Of a stretch of 64,000 nucleotides of DNA, positions 12,018 to 22,972 are shown in pieces. The DNA is from Nocardia sp. CY41. GTDB lineage: Bacteria; Actinomycetota; Actinomycetes; Mycobacteriales; Mycobacteriaceae. The stretch's first letter is position 1. The number at the start of each line of letters is the position of its first letter. The stretch lies in NCBI RefSeq assembly GCF_009829325.1, contig NZ_VUOS01000010.1, positions 62,001 to 126,000 of the forward strand, given 5' to 3'. The translations under genes were made by a program, and so were the position numbers. Under the pieces are notes generated by a model. That model had not been told where the DNA came from. It saw nothing but the letters and a program-made list of their open reading frames with translations, and did no database searches.

Positions 12018-12174
12018 GAGCGACTGGGAGACAGTATCACGGCCGCGCGGCTGATACGAAATCGCCATTTCAGAGGCCTGACTGGGGGCCTGAACGGGCC
12101 CGGGAACCCAGGGCCGTCGCCAAGAGTTACAGGTGTGGACGATCGTGGATATCATGCAATGAACGTGGTCGATT

Positions 12175-12201
12175 AACGACACGCCATACACGCGTGTCGT
12201 T
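12175..12201 (+). promoter_or_regulatory. Perfect 10-bp inverted repeat upstream of fhaA
   Basis: AACGACACGC (12175-12184) and GCGTGTCGTT (12192-12201) are perfect complements around a 7-base loop, 41 bp before the fhaA ATG. It could be an operator or a leader hairpin of the cell-wall operon. No T-run follows, so it is not a typical terminator. Confidence 0.5.
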
Positions 12202-12242
12202 GTTACGAATCAGGAAGAGACGCGCACCGAAGGGAGGCCGAG

Positions 12243-13643
12243 ATGGGCATCGTTTCGCGCTTCGAGCGTCGCCTGCAAGGCGCCGTCGGTGACGTGTTCG
12301 CCCGAGTGTTCGGCGGCAGTGTCGTACCCCAGGAGGTGGAGACGGCGCTGCAACGCGAGGCCGCCGACCACGTCCAGGACCTGGGCGGCGGGCATCTGCT
12401 TGCGCCCAACAGCTATGTGATCACGATCAACACCTCCGATCACCAGCAGTTGGATGCCGACCACGACCTCACCACCCGCGCGTTCGCCAAACACCTCCAG
12501 GACTACATCCGCGACCAAGGCTGGCAGACCTACGGCGAAGTACACGTGGCGTTCGAGGCATCACCTACGCTGCACACCGGACAGTTCAGGGCGAGTGGCC
12601 GCGTCGATCCCGACGTCGGACACAGAGCCAGCGCGGCTCGCGGCCCCGAATCACCGCCACAACGACCTGCAAACCCGCAACCAGGAGCTGGCCCCATGAC
12701 GCAGAACTCAGGCTACGACCCGAGCCGTGAGCCCGCGGAGTCCGATCCACGCAACCGCGGGTACGCTCCACCGCCTGCCGGTCGCGGCGGTGCGCAGAAC
12801 GGCGCGTACCGCGACGACTACGGCCGCGGCGGCGCGTACGGGGCGGATTACCAGGCTCCGGACGCGCAGCAGGGTTACGGCGACTACCAGAACGGCTACG
12901 ACTACCCGCAGGGTGGCCAGGGCTACGGCCAGCAGGGCGGTTACGGCGAGTCCGGCTACGGCCAGCAAGGCGGCTACGGAGAATCCGGCTACGGCCAGCA
13001 GGGCGGGTACGCCGACCGCGGCTACGGCCAGCAGCCGGGCTACGGCGAGCAGGGTTACGGCCAGCAGGGCTACGCCGACCAGGGTTACGGCCAGCCGGGC
13101 TACGGCGAGCAGGGTTACGGCCAGCAGGGCTACGCCGACCAGGGTTACGGCCAGCCGGGCTACAGTCAGCCCGGGTACGGCCAGTCCGGATACACCGACC
13201 CGAGCTACGGCGATCAGAACTACGCCGACCAGGGCGGCTATGGCCAGGAGGAGCAGGGCGGCTACGGCCAGGCATACTCTCAGCAACCGGGGTACGGCGC
13301 GCCGCAAGGCTACGCGGGCGGAGCAGGCTACGGCGCTGCGCCGCAGGCGGGCTCGGGCTATTCGGCGACCCTCCAGCTGGATGACGGCAGTGGCCGGACT
13401 TACCAGCTGCGGGAAGGCAGCAACATCATCGGCCGCGGCCAGGACGCGCACTTCCGCCTGCCCGACACGGGCGTCTCGCGCAGGCACATCGAGGTGCGCT
13501 GGGACGGCCAGACCGCGATGTTGTCCGACCTCGGCTCCACCAACGGCACCCTGGTGAACGGTTCCCCCGTGCAGGATTGGCAGCTCGCCGACGGCGACGT
13601 CATCCGTGCCGGGCACTCCGAGATCCTGATCCGCATCGTCTGA
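12243..13643 (+). CDS. fhaA: FhaA: DUF3662 and FHA domain signalling protein
   Basis: FhaA is a cytoplasmic adaptor whose FHA domain binds phosphothreonine. In mycobacteria it recognises phosphorylated MviN/MurJ and influences peptidoglycan synthesis. Residues 1 to about 115 match DUF3662 ([17 protein letters not shown]). Residues about 150-370 are a Gly/Tyr/Gln-rich tract of GYGQQ-type repeats. Residues about 372-466 form the FHA domain with GRGQDAH, SRRH and GSTNGT. ATG 12243 follows AAGGGAGG. The gene opens the fhaA-fhaB-pstP-rodA-pbpA-pknA-pknB cluster, with 205 bp to fhaB. The length of 466 aa is usual, but the central repeat contains a recent 60-bp tandem duplication. Confidence 0.95.
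   Translation: MGIVSRFERRLQGAVGDVFARVFGGSVVPQEVETALQREAADHVQDLGGGHLLAPNSYVITINTSDHQQLDADHDLTTRAFAKHLQDYIRDQGWQTYGEVHVAFEASPTLHTGQFRASGRVDPDVGHRASAARGPESPPQRPANPQPGAGPMTQNSGYDPSREPAESDPRNRGYAPPPAGRGGAQNGAYRDDYGRGGAYGADYQAPDAQQGYGDYQNGYDYPQGGQGYGQQGGYGESGYGQQGGYGESGYGQQGGYADRGYGQQPGYGEQGYGQQGYADQGYGQPGYGEQGYGQQGYADQGYGQPGYSQPGYGQSGYTDPSYGDQNYADQGGYGQEEQGGYGQAYSQQPGYGAPQGYAGGAGYGAAPQAGSGYSATLQLDDGSGRTYQLREGSNIIGRGQDAHFRLPDTGVSRRHIEVRWDGQTAMLSDLGSTNGTLVNGSPVQDWQLADGDVIRAGHSEILIRIV
12860..13270 (+). repeat. Gly-Tyr-Gln repeat tract in fhaA with a 60-bp tandem duplication
   Basis: The tract encodes repeats of GYGQQ, GYGEQ and GYADQ. Within it, 13032-13103 is identical to 13092-13163, a perfect 60-bp period of about 2.2 copies, which indicates recent slippage. 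The rest of the tract is the same motif with more divergence. Confidence 0.85.
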
Positions 13644-13848
13644 TCCCGTAAGCTCGCGGTGCAGGTCACGAGATGGCTCTCGAGGGATTCGTGGGTCGTA
13701 TCGTGATCGAAATCGACCGACGGCCCTATGATGCTGCCAACACACGCGCGGCGCCGACATCGGGGCCGGCAAGACCAGCAGGCTGGTGGGGGTGGTCGAA
13801 CCGCACCTACGGCACCGACGTACACGGTCGAACAGGAGGTGGAGCGCC

Positions 13849-14316
13849 GTGCAGGGACTGATCCTGCAACTGACCCGTGCGGGGTTCCTGCTGCTGTTGT
13901 GGTTGTTCGTGTGGGCTGTGCTGCGCACGTTGCGCAGCGACATCTACGCGGCATCCGGCATTCGGATCCAGCCCAAGGCCCCACGCGGTGCCGCGGTGCT
14001 GCCGTCTTTCAGCCGGGGCCAGAAGGGCGCCAAATTTCTTGTGGTGACTCAGGGTTCACTCGCCGGCACCCGCATCTCGCTCGGCACCCAACCGGTGCTG
14101 ATCGGGCGTGCGGACGATTCCACGCTGGTGCTCACCGATGATTACGCCTCGACCAGGCATGCGCGACTGTCTCCGCGTGGTGACGACTGGTACGTGGAAG
14201 ACCTCGGCTCGACGAACGGCACCTACCTCGATCGCGCGAAAGTCACCACCGCCGTCCGTGTTCCACTCGGCACGCCCGTCCGTGTCGGCAAGACAGTGAT
14301 CGAGCTGCGATCGTGA
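13849..14316 (+). CDS. fhaB: FhaB/FipA: membrane-anchored FHA domain protein
   Basis: This 155-residue protein starts with MQGLILQLTRAGF followed by a hydrophobic segment (about residues 8-28). Residues about 65-155 form an FHA domain with GRADDS, STRHARL and GSTNGTYLD. In mycobacteria FhaB (FipA) is a PknA/PknB substrate acting in septum formation and FtsZ complexes. I chose GTG 13849 over the longer open frame because AGGAGGTGGAG lies just upstream and the N-terminus then matches the family. The stop overlaps the pstP GTG start by 4 bp. Confidence 0.93.
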   Translation: MQGLILQLTRAGFLLLLWLFVWAVLRTLRSDIYAASGIRIQPKAPRGAAVLPSFSRGQKGAKFLVVTQGSLAGTRISLGTQPVLIGRADDSTLVLTDDYASTRHARLSPRGDDWYVEDLGSTNGTYLDRAKVTTAVRVPLGTPVRVGKTVIELRS

Positions 14317-15821
14317 CACTTGTTCTCCGCTACGCAGCGCGCAGCGACCGCGGTCTCGTCCGAGGCAACAACGAAGACTCCGTGTACGCGGGCGCCCGGC
14401 TGCTCGCACTCGCCGACGGTATGGGTGGCCATGCCGCGGGAGAAGTCGCGTCCCAGTTGATGATCGCCGCGCTCGCCCATCTCGACGACGACGAACCCGG
14501 CGACGATCTGCTCGGCAAGCTCGACGCGGCGACCCGGGAAGGCAACGCTGCCATCGCCGATCAGGTCGAGGAGGAGCCCGAGCTCGACGGCATGGGCACC
14601 ACGCTCACCGCAATCCTGTTCGCGGGCAGGAAACTCGGCCTCGTGCACATCGGCGACTCGCGCGCCTACCTGTTGCGCGGCGGCGAGCTCACCCAGATCA
14701 CCCGCGACGACACGTTCGTCCAGTCGCTGGTCGACGAGGGCAGGATCACACCGGAGCAGGCGCACACGCATCCGCAGCGTTCGCTGATCATGCGCGCGCT
14801 CACCGGCAACGAGATCGAGCCGACGCTGATCATGCGCGAATCGCGCGCCGGTGACCGCTACCTGTTGTGCTCCGACGGCCTCTCCGACGTGGTCAGCGAC
14901 GAGACCATCGCGAACACGATGCGCGAAGGCAGCACCGACGAGTGCGCCGACCGGCTCATCGAGCTGGCGTTGCGCAGCGGAGGCCCGGACAACGTCACCG
15001 TCGTCGTGGCCGACGTCATCGATCTCGACTACGGCCAGAGCCACCCGATCGTGGCGGGCGCCGCCTCCGGCGTCGACGAGGACACCCCTCCGCCGAATAC
15101 CGCCGCGGGCCGTGCCTCCGCCTTGCGCCCGCCGCGCGCCGCTCCGCGCCGGGCCGCCGCCGCGCCCGAGCCGCCCGCGAAGAAGTCGCACCGCTTGCGC
15201 TGGATCGTGCTCGCGCTGGCGCTCGTCGTCGCCGTCTGCGTGGGCCTCGTGGTCGGCTACAAGATGATCCGCAGCAACTACTACGTCGGCGCCGACGACG
15301 GCTCGGTGGTGATCCTGCGCGGGCTGCCGGGGTCGATCCTCGGCTACTCGATCCATGACGTGAACCTGGTCGGGTGCGTCACCCGCAACGGCGAACTCAC
15401 CCTGACCGAGCCCGGCGCGGATGTCCCTTCCGCGTGCAAGCCGCTGAAGGTCGACGATCTGAAGCAGACCGGCCGCGACCAGGTGGACAAGGGATTGCCG
15501 CCGGGTTCGCTGGACAAGGCCAGGGACTCGATGACCTACCTCGCCCAGCGAGAACTGCTGCCGCCGTGCCCGGTCAAGGAAGCGGCGCCGCAGCCCGGGG
15601 TCGTCCCGCCGGTCGAGACCGCACCGCCCGCGCCCAACGGCGCTCCGCCCGCACCTGCCACCGCCGCTCCAGCGCCGGCTCCGGCGCCGGCGCCGGAACA
15701 GGGTGATGCCAGGGGCACCGAGATCAAGACACCGACGAAGTCGGAGGCTCCGGCCGCGCCGTCGAGCACCACGTCACCCAACCCCCAGACCGCGGGGGAG
15801 AACTGCCGGGTGACGGACTGA
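14313..15821 (+). CDS. pstP: PstP: PP2C-type Ser/Thr protein phosphatase
   Basis: PstP dephosphorylates PknA, PknB and their targets. Residues 1 to about 240 form the PP2C catalytic domain with [41 protein letters not shown] and GGPDNVTV. These carry the metal-binding Asp residues. A single membrane segment follows at about residues 292-312 ([20 protein letters not shown]), then an extracytoplasmic domain and a Pro/Ala-rich C-terminus. The GTG start overlaps the fhaB stop, and the stop overlaps the rodA ATG by one base. Both overlaps indicate translational coupling. Confidence 0.95.
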   Translation: MTLVLRYAARSDRGLVRGNNEDSVYAGARLLALADGMGGHAAGEVASQLMIAALAHLDDDEPGDDLLGKLDAATREGNAAIADQVEEEPELDGMGTTLTAILFAGRKLGLVHIGDSRAYLLRGGELTQITRDDTFVQSLVDEGRITPEQAHTHPQRSLIMRALTGNEIEPTLIMRESRAGDRYLLCSDGLSDVVSDETIANTMREGSTDECADRLIELALRSGGPDNVTVVVADVIDLDYGQSHPIVAGAASGVDEDTPPPNTAAGRASALRPPRAAPRRAAAAPEPPAKKSHRLRWIVLALALVVAVCVGLVVGYKMIRSNYYVGADDGSVVILRGLPGSILGYSIHDVNLVGCVTRNGELTLTEPGADVPSACKPLKVDDLKQTGRDQVDKGLPPGSLDKARDSMTYLAQRELLPPCPVKEAAPQPGVVPPVETAPPAPNGAPPAPATAAPAPAPAPAPEQGDARGTEIKTPTKSEAPAAPSSTTSPNPQTAGENCRVTD

Positions 15822-17305
15822 TGTCCGCGCCGGCACCGCCGTCGGCTGGAGCTTTTCCCAGTCCCCCGGGCGGCTTCGCTCCCGCGCCACCGCCGAGCAC
15901 AAGACGAAACGTCGAACTGTTGCTGCTCGCGGCGGCGGCGGTGATCACCACTGTGTCCCTCTTCCTGGTCGAGGCCAGTCAAGAACAGTCGCTCACCTGG
16001 GATATCGCCAAGTACGGCCTGGCCTACCTGGCGCTGTTCGCGGTAGCGCACCTGGCGGTGCGGCGGTTCGCTCCCTTCGCCGATCCGCTGCTGCTGCCGA
16101 TCGTCGCGTTGCTCAACGGACTCGGTCTCGTGCTGATCCACCGGCTGGATCTGGCCGACCAGCAGACCGCCGCCTACAACTCGTGGGCGACCCCGTCACC
16201 CGACGCCACCCAGCAGATCCTGTGGACCGCGCTGGGCACGCTCGTGTTCATCACGCTCCTGATCGCGCTGCGCGACTACCGCACCCTGGCCCGCTACAGC
16301 TACACCCTGGGTCTGGTCGGTCTGGTCGCCCTGGCCATCCCGGCGCTGCTGCCCAGCAAGTTCTCCGAGACCAACGGCGCGAAGATCTGGATCCGGCTGC
16401 CCGGGTTCAGCGTGCAGCCGGGTGAGTTCGCGAAGATTCTGCTGATCATCTTCTTCGCCTCGGTGCTGGTCGCCAAGCGCGAGCTCTTCACCGCCGCCGG
16501 TCGCCACGTGCTGGGCATGGAGTTCCCGCGCGGTCGCGACCTCGGTCCGATCCTGGCCGTCTGGATCGTCTGCATCGGCGTGCTGGTGTTCGAGAAGGAC
16601 CTCGGCACCTCGTTGCTGATCTTCAGCACGGTGCTCGTCATGCTCTACATCGCCACCGAACGGGTCGGCTGGCTGGTCATCGGCGGCGGGCTGCTCGCCC
16701 TCGGTTTCGTTTTCGCCTACCAACTGTTCGGCCACGTGCGGGTCCGGGTGGAGACCTGGCTGCACCCGTTCGACGACTACAACAACACCGGCTACCAGAT
16801 CTCCCAGTCGCTGTTCGGTCTGGCCACCGGCGGACTCGCCGGGACCGGCTTGGGCAGCGGCAGGCCCAGCCAGGTGCCCTTCGCCAAGACCGACTTCATC
16901 GTGACCACCATCGGCGAGGAACTCGGGCTGATCGGGCTCGCCGCGGTCCTGGTGCTGTTCCTCGTTTTCGTGGTACGCGGCCTGCGCACCGCCCTCGCGG
17001 TGCGCGACAGCTTCGGCAAGCTGCTCGCCGCCGGACTCGCGTTCACCATCGCGGTTCAGCTGTTCGTCGTGGTCGGGGGTGTGACCAAGCTGATTCCGCT
17101 GACCGGTCTCACCACCCCCTTCATGTCCTACGGCGGCTCTTCGCTGCTGGCCAATTACGCATTGCTGGCGTTGCTGATCAAGGTCTCCGACGCCGCCCGC
17201 GCACCCGCCCCGGTGCGCAAGAAAGAACCGGCGCCGATCGCCGACGCGCAGACGGAGCTGCTGCGGCGCGACGGCGGACGGCCCGAGGCGGGGCAGCTGA
17301 CATGA
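15821..17305 (+). CDS. rodA: RodA/FtsW-type SEDS peptidoglycan polymerase
   Basis: This 494-residue polytopic membrane protein belongs to the SEDS family of lipid II glycosyltransferases. These work with a class B penicillin-binding protein, here the adjacent pbpA product. SEDS features include [26 protein letters not shown], the large loop before [18 protein letters not shown], and the C-terminal [13 protein letters not shown]. The N-terminus is Pro/Ala-rich and cytoplasmic, and the C-tail is charged. The order with pbpA and pknAB assigns it to elongation (RodA) rather than division. The start and stop overlap the neighbouring genes by 1 and 4 bp. Confidence 0.94.
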   Translation: MSAPAPPSAGAFPSPPGGFAPAPPPSTRRNVELLLLAAAAVITTVSLFLVEASQEQSLTWDIAKYGLAYLALFAVAHLAVRRFAPFADPLLLPIVALLNGLGLVLIHRLDLADQQTAAYNSWATPSPDATQQILWTALGTLVFITLLIALRDYRTLARYSYTLGLVGLVALAIPALLPSKFSETNGAKIWIRLPGFSVQPGEFAKILLIIFFASVLVAKRELFTAAGRHVLGMEFPRGRDLGPILAVWIVCIGVLVFEKDLGTSLLIFSTVLVMLYIATERVGWLVIGGGLLALGFVFAYQLFGHVRVRVETWLHPFDDYNNTGYQISQSLFGLATGGLAGTGLGSGRPSQVPFAKTDFIVTTIGEELGLIGLAAVLVLFLVFVVRGLRTALAVRDSFGKLLAAGLAFTIAVQLFVVVGGVTKLIPLTGLTTPFMSYGGSSLLANYALLALLIKVSDAARAPAPVRKKEPAPIADAQTELLRRDGGRPEAGQLT

Positions 17306-18768
17306 ACACTCCACTACGCCGAGTCGCGATCGCGGTGATGGTGATGGTCGTCGCGCTGCTGGCCAACGCCACCTACGTCCAGGTGATCAAGGCCGACGAC
17401 CTGCGCTCCGATCCGCGCAACTCCCGGGTTCTGCTGGACGAGTACGCCCGCCAGCGCGGGCAGATCTCGGCGGGCGGCACCGTGCTGGCCAGTTCCATCG
17501 CCACCGACGACCGCTACAAGTACCTGCGCGCCTATCCGACCGAGCCGGAGGCGTATGCCCCCGCCACCGGTTTCTACTCGATGCAGTACGGCAGCACCGG
17601 ATTGGAACGATCCGAGGACTCGGTACTCAACGGCTCCGACAGTCAGCTGTTCGGCAGTCGCCTCGTCGACCTCATCTCCGGCCGGGACCCGCGCGGCGGC
17701 AACGTGCTCACCACGCTCAATCCGCTGATGCAGCAGGTCGCCTACGACCAGATGACCCGCAAGGGCTACACCGGCTCGGTGGTGGCGATCGAGCCGAGCA
17801 CCGGCAAGATCCTGACCATGGTGTCCACGCCGAGCTACGACCCGAACCTGCTGTCCGGCCACGACGGCGCGCGCGGCACCCAGGCCTGGGAAACGCTGAG
17901 CGCGGATCCGAACCATCCCATGCTCAATCGCGCCATCTCGCAGACCTATCCGCCCGGGTCCACGTTCAAGGTCGTGGTCACCGCCGCCGCGCTGGCCAAC
18001 GGCGTCGCGACTCCCGACGACCAGTTCACCGCCGCGCCGACCTTCACCCCGCCGGGCACCAGCACCCCGATGGAGAACTACAACGGCACCACGTGCGGTC
18101 CGAACCCGACCGCTTCGCTGCTCGAGGCATTCCGGCGCTCGTGCAACACCGCTTTCGCCGAACTCGGCATCAAGGTTGGCGCTTCAACCCTCAAGGACGA
18201 AGCGGCCGCGTTCGGCGTCGGCCCGCACCGGGGTATCCCGATGCCGGTGGCGGAGAGCACCGTCGGCCCGATCTCCGACGACGCCGCCCTGGCCCAGAGC
18301 AGCATCGGGCAGCGCGACGTGGCGTTGACCCCGCTGCAGAACGCGGTCGTCGCGGCGACCATCGCCAACGGCGGTGTCCGGATGGAGCCCTACCTGGTCG
18401 ATCAGCTGCAGGGCCCGGATCTGAGCGAGCTGTCGAAGACCAAGCCGGTCTCGGTCGGCCAAGCCGTCAGCGCCGATGTAGCGTCGACCGTGACCAACCT
18501 GATGATCGCGTCGGAGGGCAACACGGCTGGAGGTAACCAGACCCCTTATCAGATCGCGTCCAAGACCGGCACCGCGGAGCACGGGACCAACCCGCGCAAC
18601 ACGCCGCCGCATGCTTGGTATATCGCGTTCGCCCCCGCGCAGAACCCGAAGATCGCCATCGCGGTGATCGTGGAGAACGGTGGGGACCGGGCGCTTGCCG
18701 CGACCGGTGGCTCGGTCGCCGCGCCGGTGGCTCGCGCGGTTCTCGACGCCGGTCTTCGAGGGGGCTGA
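17302..18768 (+). CDS. pbpA: PbpA: class B penicillin-binding protein (transpeptidase)
   Basis: PbpA cross-links peptidoglycan in partnership with the SEDS protein upstream. An N-terminal membrane anchor (about residues 8-25) precedes a non-catalytic domain. The transpeptidase domain holds the SxxK motif in PPGSTFK (Ser220), the SxN motif in RRSCNTAF and the KTG motif in SKTGTAEH. The 488-residue length is normal for the actinobacterial PbpA. The start overlaps rodA (ATGA), and 37 bp separate it from pknA. Mycobacterial PbpA is a PknB substrate, which fits the operon. Confidence 0.94.
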   Translation: MNTPLRRVAIAVMVMVVALLANATYVQVIKADDLRSDPRNSRVLLDEYARQRGQISAGGTVLASSIATDDRYKYLRAYPTEPEAYAPATGFYSMQYGSTGLERSEDSVLNGSDSQLFGSRLVDLISGRDPRGGNVLTTLNPLMQQVAYDQMTRKGYTGSVVAIEPSTGKILTMVSTPSYDPNLLSGHDGARGTQAWETLSADPNHPMLNRAISQTYPPGSTFKVVVTAAALANGVATPDDQFTAAPTFTPPGTSTPMENYNGTTCGPNPTASLLEAFRRSCNTAFAELGIKVGASTLKDEAAAFGVGPHRGIPMPVAESTVGPISDDAALAQSSIGQRDVALTPLQNAVVAATIANGGVRMEPYLVDQLQGPDLSELSKTKPVSVGQAVSADVASTVTNLMIASEGNTAGGNQTPYQIASKTGTAEHGTNPRNTPPHAWYIAFAPAQNPKIAIAVIVENGGDRALAATGGSVAAPVARAVLDAGLRGG

Positions 18769-18805
18769 ACGATATGGATGTGCGAGTGAAGGTACGGGGA
18801 CCTCG

Positions 18806-20329
18806 ATGCTGAACAACGGTGCGATGATCGCCGACCGGTACCGGCTGAAGCGACTGATCGCGACCGGCGGCATGGGCCAGGTCTGGGAAGCGCTGGACAC
18901 CAGGTTGGACCGCAGGGTCGCGGTCAAGGTGCTGAAATCGGAGTTCTCGGCCGATCCGACGTTCCGGCATCGATTCCGCACCGAGGCGAAGACCACCGCC
19001 CAGCTGAATCACCCCGGTATCGCGGGGATCTACGACTACGGCGAGACGATCGACCCGCAGGGCAGCGAGATCGCCTACCTGGTCATGGAATTCGTCCAGG
19101 GCGAACCGCTGAACACGGTGCTCAACCGCCTGGGCAGGCTGTCGGTCGCCCAGGGCCTCGACCTGCTCGAGCAGACCGGGCGGGCGCTGGAGGTGGCGCA
19201 CCGCGCGGGTGTGGTGCATCGCGACGTGAAACCGGGCAACATCCTGGTCACCCCGACCGGACAGGCGAAGATCACCGATTTCGGTATCGCCAAGGCGGTG
19301 GACGCGTCCCCGGTGACCAAGACCGGCATGGTGATGGGCACCGCGCAGTACATCGCACCGGAACAGGCGGTCGGCGAGGACGCCTCCGCGGCCAGCGACG
19401 TGTATTCGCTGGCCGTGGTCGGCTACGAGGCGCTGTCCGGACAGCGGCCGTTCACCGGCGACGGCGCGCTCACCGTCGCGATGAAGCATGTGCGCGAGAC
19501 GCCGCCCCCGATGCCGGCCGATCTGCCCGGCAATGTGCGCGAGCTGATCGAGATCACGATGGAGAAGGATCCGGGGCGCCGCTACGCCAGCGGCGGCGAG
19601 TTCGCCGACGCGGTCGCCGCGGTGCGCGCGGGCCGACGTCCGCCGCCGCCGAGCGGCGCCCACCCCGCCGCGCCCTTGACCGGCGCCACGCGAGTTCTCC
19701 CGCCCGGCCCGACCGCCGTGATCCCCTCCACCCCATCCGACTTCGACGGTGCGACGGTGCGCTACTCGACGCCCGCGGCAGGCGCGGTGAACGCGGCGAA
19801 TCGCGCCGGCACGGTCGCCGCCCCGGCCACCGTGCTCAGCCGTGGCGCTGCGGCGGGCGGTCCGCCGCCCCGCGACGACAAGCGGTTCACCTCGACCCAG
19901 AAGTGGTTGGCGGGTCTGGGTATCGGCGCCGTGCTGCTCGGCGCGCTGACGGTCTTCTTGCTGTTCGGCGGCGACACCAACCCGGATTCGACACCGTCGC
20001 CCACCACGACATTCGCGCCGAACCCCAAGCCCGCGCCGCCGGTGGCCACCACGACCACCCCCAAGCCCGCGCCCGCGCCGGTGGAGACCGAGACCTACGA
20101 GCCGACCACCACCGAGCCGAAGACCACGACACCGGAGCCGACGACGACCACCCCGCCGACCACCACCACGGCACCGAGCACCACCAAGCCGACCACCACC
20201 GCGCCGACCACCACCACCACCCGGCCGCGCGTCCCCACCCTCGATCTACCGTTCCCCGAGATTCCCGGTGCCCGGGGGCCGTCGGCCACCCGTAACGGAA
20301 CCGCCACTCCTCCGCAAGGACTGCCATGA
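18806..20329 (+). CDS. pknA: PknA: transmembrane Ser/Thr protein kinase
   Basis: A Hanks-type kinase that controls cell shape and division through cell-wall and FtsZ-linked substrates. The catalytic domain (about residues 8-270) has a Gly-rich loop (ATGGMGQV), [15 protein letters not shown] with catalytic Asp140, DFG, and an APE-like APEQA. A Pro/Ala linker leads to a membrane segment near residues 370-390 ([20 protein letters not shown]). The outside tail is extremely Thr/Pro-rich. ATG 18806 gives the family N-terminus, so the longer open frame is not needed. The stop overlaps the pknB ATG by 4 bp. Confidence 0.95.
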   Translation: MLNNGAMIADRYRLKRLIATGGMGQVWEALDTRLDRRVAVKVLKSEFSADPTFRHRFRTEAKTTAQLNHPGIAGIYDYGETIDPQGSEIAYLVMEFVQGEPLNTVLNRLGRLSVAQGLDLLEQTGRALEVAHRAGVVHRDVKPGNILVTPTGQAKITDFGIAKAVDASPVTKTGMVMGTAQYIAPEQAVGEDASAASDVYSLAVVGYEALSGQRPFTGDGALTVAMKHVRETPPPMPADLPGNVRELIEITMEKDPGRRYASGGEFADAVAAVRAGRRPPPPSGAHPAAPLTGATRVLPPGPTAVIPSTPSDFDGATVRYSTPAAGAVNAANRAGTVAAPATVLSRGAAAGGPPPRDDKRFTSTQKWLAGLGIGAVLLGALTVFLLFGGDTNPDSTPSPTTTFAPNPKPAPPVATTTTPKPAPAPVETETYEPTTTEPKTTTPEPTTTTPPTTTTAPSTTKPTTTAPTTTTTRPRVPTLDLPFPEIPGARGPSATRNGTATPPQGLP

Positions 20330-22227
20330 CGACCCCGAAGAATCTCTCGTCTCGCTACGAGCTGGGCGAGATCATCGGGTTCGGCGGTATGTCCGAGGTG
20401 CACAAGGCGCGCGACGTCCGGCTGAGCCGGGACGTGGCGATCAAGGTGCTGCGGGCGGACCTGGCCCGCGACCCCACGTTCTACCTGCGGTTCAAGCGCG
20501 AAGCGCAGAACGCCGCCGCGCTCAACCATCCGGCCATCGTCGCGGTCTACGACACCGGCGAGGCCGAGGTGGACGGCGGCCCGCTGCCCTACATCGTGAT
20601 GGAGTACGTCGACGGCGACACGCTGCGCGACATCGTGCGCGGCAAGGGACCGCTCCCGCCGCGCCGCGCGATGGAGGTCGTCGCGGATGTCTGCGCCGCT
20701 TTGGATTTCAGCCACAAGGCCGGGATCGTGCACCGCGACATGAAGCCTGCGAACATCATGATCAACCGAGCGGGCGCGGTGAAGGTGATGGACTTCGGCA
20801 TCGCGCGCGCGATCGCCGACAGTTCCAACCCGATGACCCAGACCGCGGCGGTAATCGGCACGGCGCAGTATCTCTCGCCGGAACAGGCCCGCGGCGAAAC
20901 GGTGGACGCGCGCTCGGACGTCTACTCCGTCGGCTGTGTGCTGTTCGAGATCCTCACCGGCGAGCCACCTTTCACGGGTGACTCACCGGTCGCGGTCGCC
21001 TACCAGCACGTCCGGGAGGATCCGCGGCTGCCCTCGCACGTGTACTCGGGCGTCCCGCGCGAGCTGGACTCGGTCGTGCTCAAGGCGATGAGCAAGAATC
21101 CGGCCAACCGCTACCAGACCGCGGCGGAGATGCGTGCCGACCTGATCCGGGTGCTCGGCGGTCAGAAGCCCAGCGCTCCCATGGTGATGACCGACGAGGA
21201 TCGCACCACCTTCATGGGCCAGGACGAGCCCCCGCCGCGCACCTACCGCACGGTCGAGCGGCACGACGATACCGCGGAACAGGATCCGGCCGAGCCGAAC
21301 GGCCGACGTCGGACCACCTATATCGCGCTCGGCGTCGCCGCGGCTGTCGCCGTGGCGTTCGCGCTGTTCTGGGTGCTGCTCGGCCCGGGTAGCCGCCCGG
21401 ATCAAGTGGCCGTTCCCGACCTGTCCAACAAGTCCTCGCAGCAAGCGCAGGACGCGTTGCAGAAGCTCGGCTTCACGGTGGCGGTCCAGCAGAAGCCCGA
21501 CAGCAAGGTCGCGACGGGCAACGTGATCGCCACCCAGCCCCTCGGCGGCTCGCGGATCGACGAGGGCAGCACGGTCACCGTCCAGGTGTCCTCCGGTCCC
21601 GCGCAGGTCCAGGTGCCGAAGCTGACGGGGCTGACCCAGGAGCAGGCCGAGCAGGTGCTGAACTCCAAGGGGCTGCGGATCAACCCGAACATCGAGCGCA
21701 AGCCGTCGAGCACCGCCGAGAAGGATCAGGTGATCGAGCAGAACCCGTCGCCGGGTTCGAAGGTGGACGTCGACTGGGAAGTCGTCGTCACGGTCGGTAC
21801 CGGTCCGGAATCCGTGCGGGTGCCCTACGTCGTCGGCCAGTCGATCGATGTGGCCCAGCCGAACATCGAGGGCAACGGCTTCAAGGTCGTCGTCCAAGAG
21901 GTGCAGTCCTCCAAACCCAAGGGCGAGGTGGTCGCTTCCAGTCCGTCCGGCGGCAGCAACGCGGAGAAGGGTTCCACGGTCACCGTCCAGGTGTCCGCGG
22001 GTGATCTCAGGATGCCGTCACTGATCGGCCTCACCGTCTCGCAGGCGGTGGAGAAGCTGCGCGCGGAAGGCTGGTCGGGTAGCACCAGCCAGATCAGCCA
22101 GTCGCCGCAGGGCACCTTCGACGCGGGCAATGTCGGGCGCATCCTCAGCCAGCAACCGTCCGCGGGCAGTTCCATCCAGAAGAACAGCGCCATCCTGGTC
22201 GGTGTGGGGGTGCTCGGCCCGCCGTGA
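20326..22227 (+). CDS. pknB: PknB: Ser/Thr protein kinase with four PASTA domains
   Basis: PknB senses muropeptides or lipid II outside the cell and phosphorylates growth regulators inside. The kinase domain (about residues 10-275) has [23 protein letters not shown] (catalytic Asp138) and DFGIARA, plus an activation loop with Thr-rich sites. A membrane segment lies near residues 328-348. Four PASTA repeats follow, starting at VPDLSNK, VPKLTGL, VPYVVGQ and MPSLIGL. The 633-residue length matches the family. It is the last gene of the operon. CwlM, encoded at the other end of this window, is a known PknB substrate in mycobacteria. Confidence 0.96.
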   Translation: MTTPKNLSSRYELGEIIGFGGMSEVHKARDVRLSRDVAIKVLRADLARDPTFYLRFKREAQNAAALNHPAIVAVYDTGEAEVDGGPLPYIVMEYVDGDTLRDIVRGKGPLPPRRAMEVVADVCAALDFSHKAGIVHRDMKPANIMINRAGAVKVMDFGIARAIADSSNPMTQTAAVIGTAQYLSPEQARGETVDARSDVYSVGCVLFEILTGEPPFTGDSPVAVAYQHVREDPRLPSHVYSGVPRELDSVVLKAMSKNPANRYQTAAEMRADLIRVLGGQKPSAPMVMTDEDRTTFMGQDEPPPRTYRTVERHDDTAEQDPAEPNGRRRTTYIALGVAAAVAVAFALFWVLLGPGSRPDQVAVPDLSNKSSQQAQDALQKLGFTVAVQQKPDSKVATGNVIATQPLGGSRIDEGSTVTVQVSSGPAQVQVPKLTGLTQEQAEQVLNSKGLRINPNIERKPSSTAEKDQVIEQNPSPGSKVDVDWEVVVTVGTGPESVRVPYVVGQSIDVAQPNIEGNGFKVVVQEVQSSKPKGEVVASSPSGGSNAEKGSTVTVQVSAGDLRMPSLIGLTVSQAVEKLRAEGWSGSTSQISQSPQGTFDAGNVGRILSQQPSAGSSIQKNSAILVGVGVLGPP

Positions 22228-22333
22228 TCGGCGCCGCCGCTGGTATCCAGAAAACGAGACCATCCGGTGTGAATTGCGGGAGAATGATGCTGCTCCATCC
22301 CAATCAGCGCAGCTGAGCACGAGGAGGTAGCTC

Positions 22334-22753
22334 ATGACCACTGCCAGGGACATCATGAAACCGGGCGTTCAGTGGATCTCGAAGGACACGACCATCCAGC
22401 AGGCCGCGCGCACCATGGCCGAGCTCAACGTCGGGTCCTTGATCATCTCGGACGAGAACGAGCGGATGTGCGGCATCGTGACCGACCGCGACATCGTGGT
22501 GAAGTGCATCGCCCAGGACAAGGCGCCGGCGGATTGCCGCGTCGACGAACTGTGCGAAGCGACGCCACGGTGGGTCGACGCCAACGCCGACATCGAGGAA
22601 GTTCTCGATGAGATGGAAAGCAACCGCGTCAAGCGCATGCCGGTGATCGAGAACAAACGGCTGGTCGGCATGATCAGCGAGGCGGATCTGGCCAGGCACC
22701 TGGACGACAACCAGCTCGGCGAGTTCGTGACCGCCGTCTACGGGCGTCCCTAG
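22334..22753 (+). CDS. CBS-pair protein similar to hypoxic response protein 1 (Hrp1)
   Basis: This 139-residue protein consists of two CBS motifs: TTARDIMKPGV to IVTDRDIVVK, then TPRWVDANA to ISEADLARHL. Together they form one Bateman module that usually binds adenine nucleotides. The opening TTARDIM and the overall length closely resemble mycobacterial Hrp1 (Rv2626c). The ligand and role are not established by the sequence. ATG 22334 follows CGAGGAGGTAG. It lies 106 bp after pknB on the same strand and is followed by a hairpin that separates it from the convergent reductase gene. Confidence 0.85.
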   Translation: MTTARDIMKPGVQWISKDTTIQQAARTMAELNVGSLIISDENERMCGIVTDRDIVVKCIAQDKAPADCRVDELCEATPRWVDANADIEEVLDEMESNRVKRMPVIENKRLVGMISEADLARHLDDNQLGEFVTAVYGRP

Positions 22754-22886
22754 GTCCCGGAAGCAGGTCACCGCGCCTTCCGCGGGCACTTCGACACCGA
22801 GCTGCCGTGGTGCCGCATCGAGGCTGAACCCGCTCGGCGACAGCGCTCCTGAGGTCCGGCACTCGGCACGAAGGCGATGCAGGCTT

Positions 22887-22920
22887 GAACCGCGGACGGC
22901 CTAACCGTCGTCCGCGGTTC
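22887..22920. terminator. Bidirectional hairpin between the CBS and reductase genes
   Basis: GAACCGCGGACG (22887-22898) and CGTCCGCGGTTC (22909-22920) form a perfect 12-bp stem with a 10-base loop between convergent genes. There is no clear T-run, so it may act as a weak or factor-assisted terminator. Confidence 0.55.
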
Positions 22921-22972
22921 ACGCGCTCGTAGCAGTGGCGCACGACGTCGATCGTTGAACGCGGCAGCGGCG

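Noticed and set aside
12860..13270. fhaA repeat as a CRISPR-like array
   Set aside because: The repeats are continuous, in frame and encode GYGQ units; there are no spacers.
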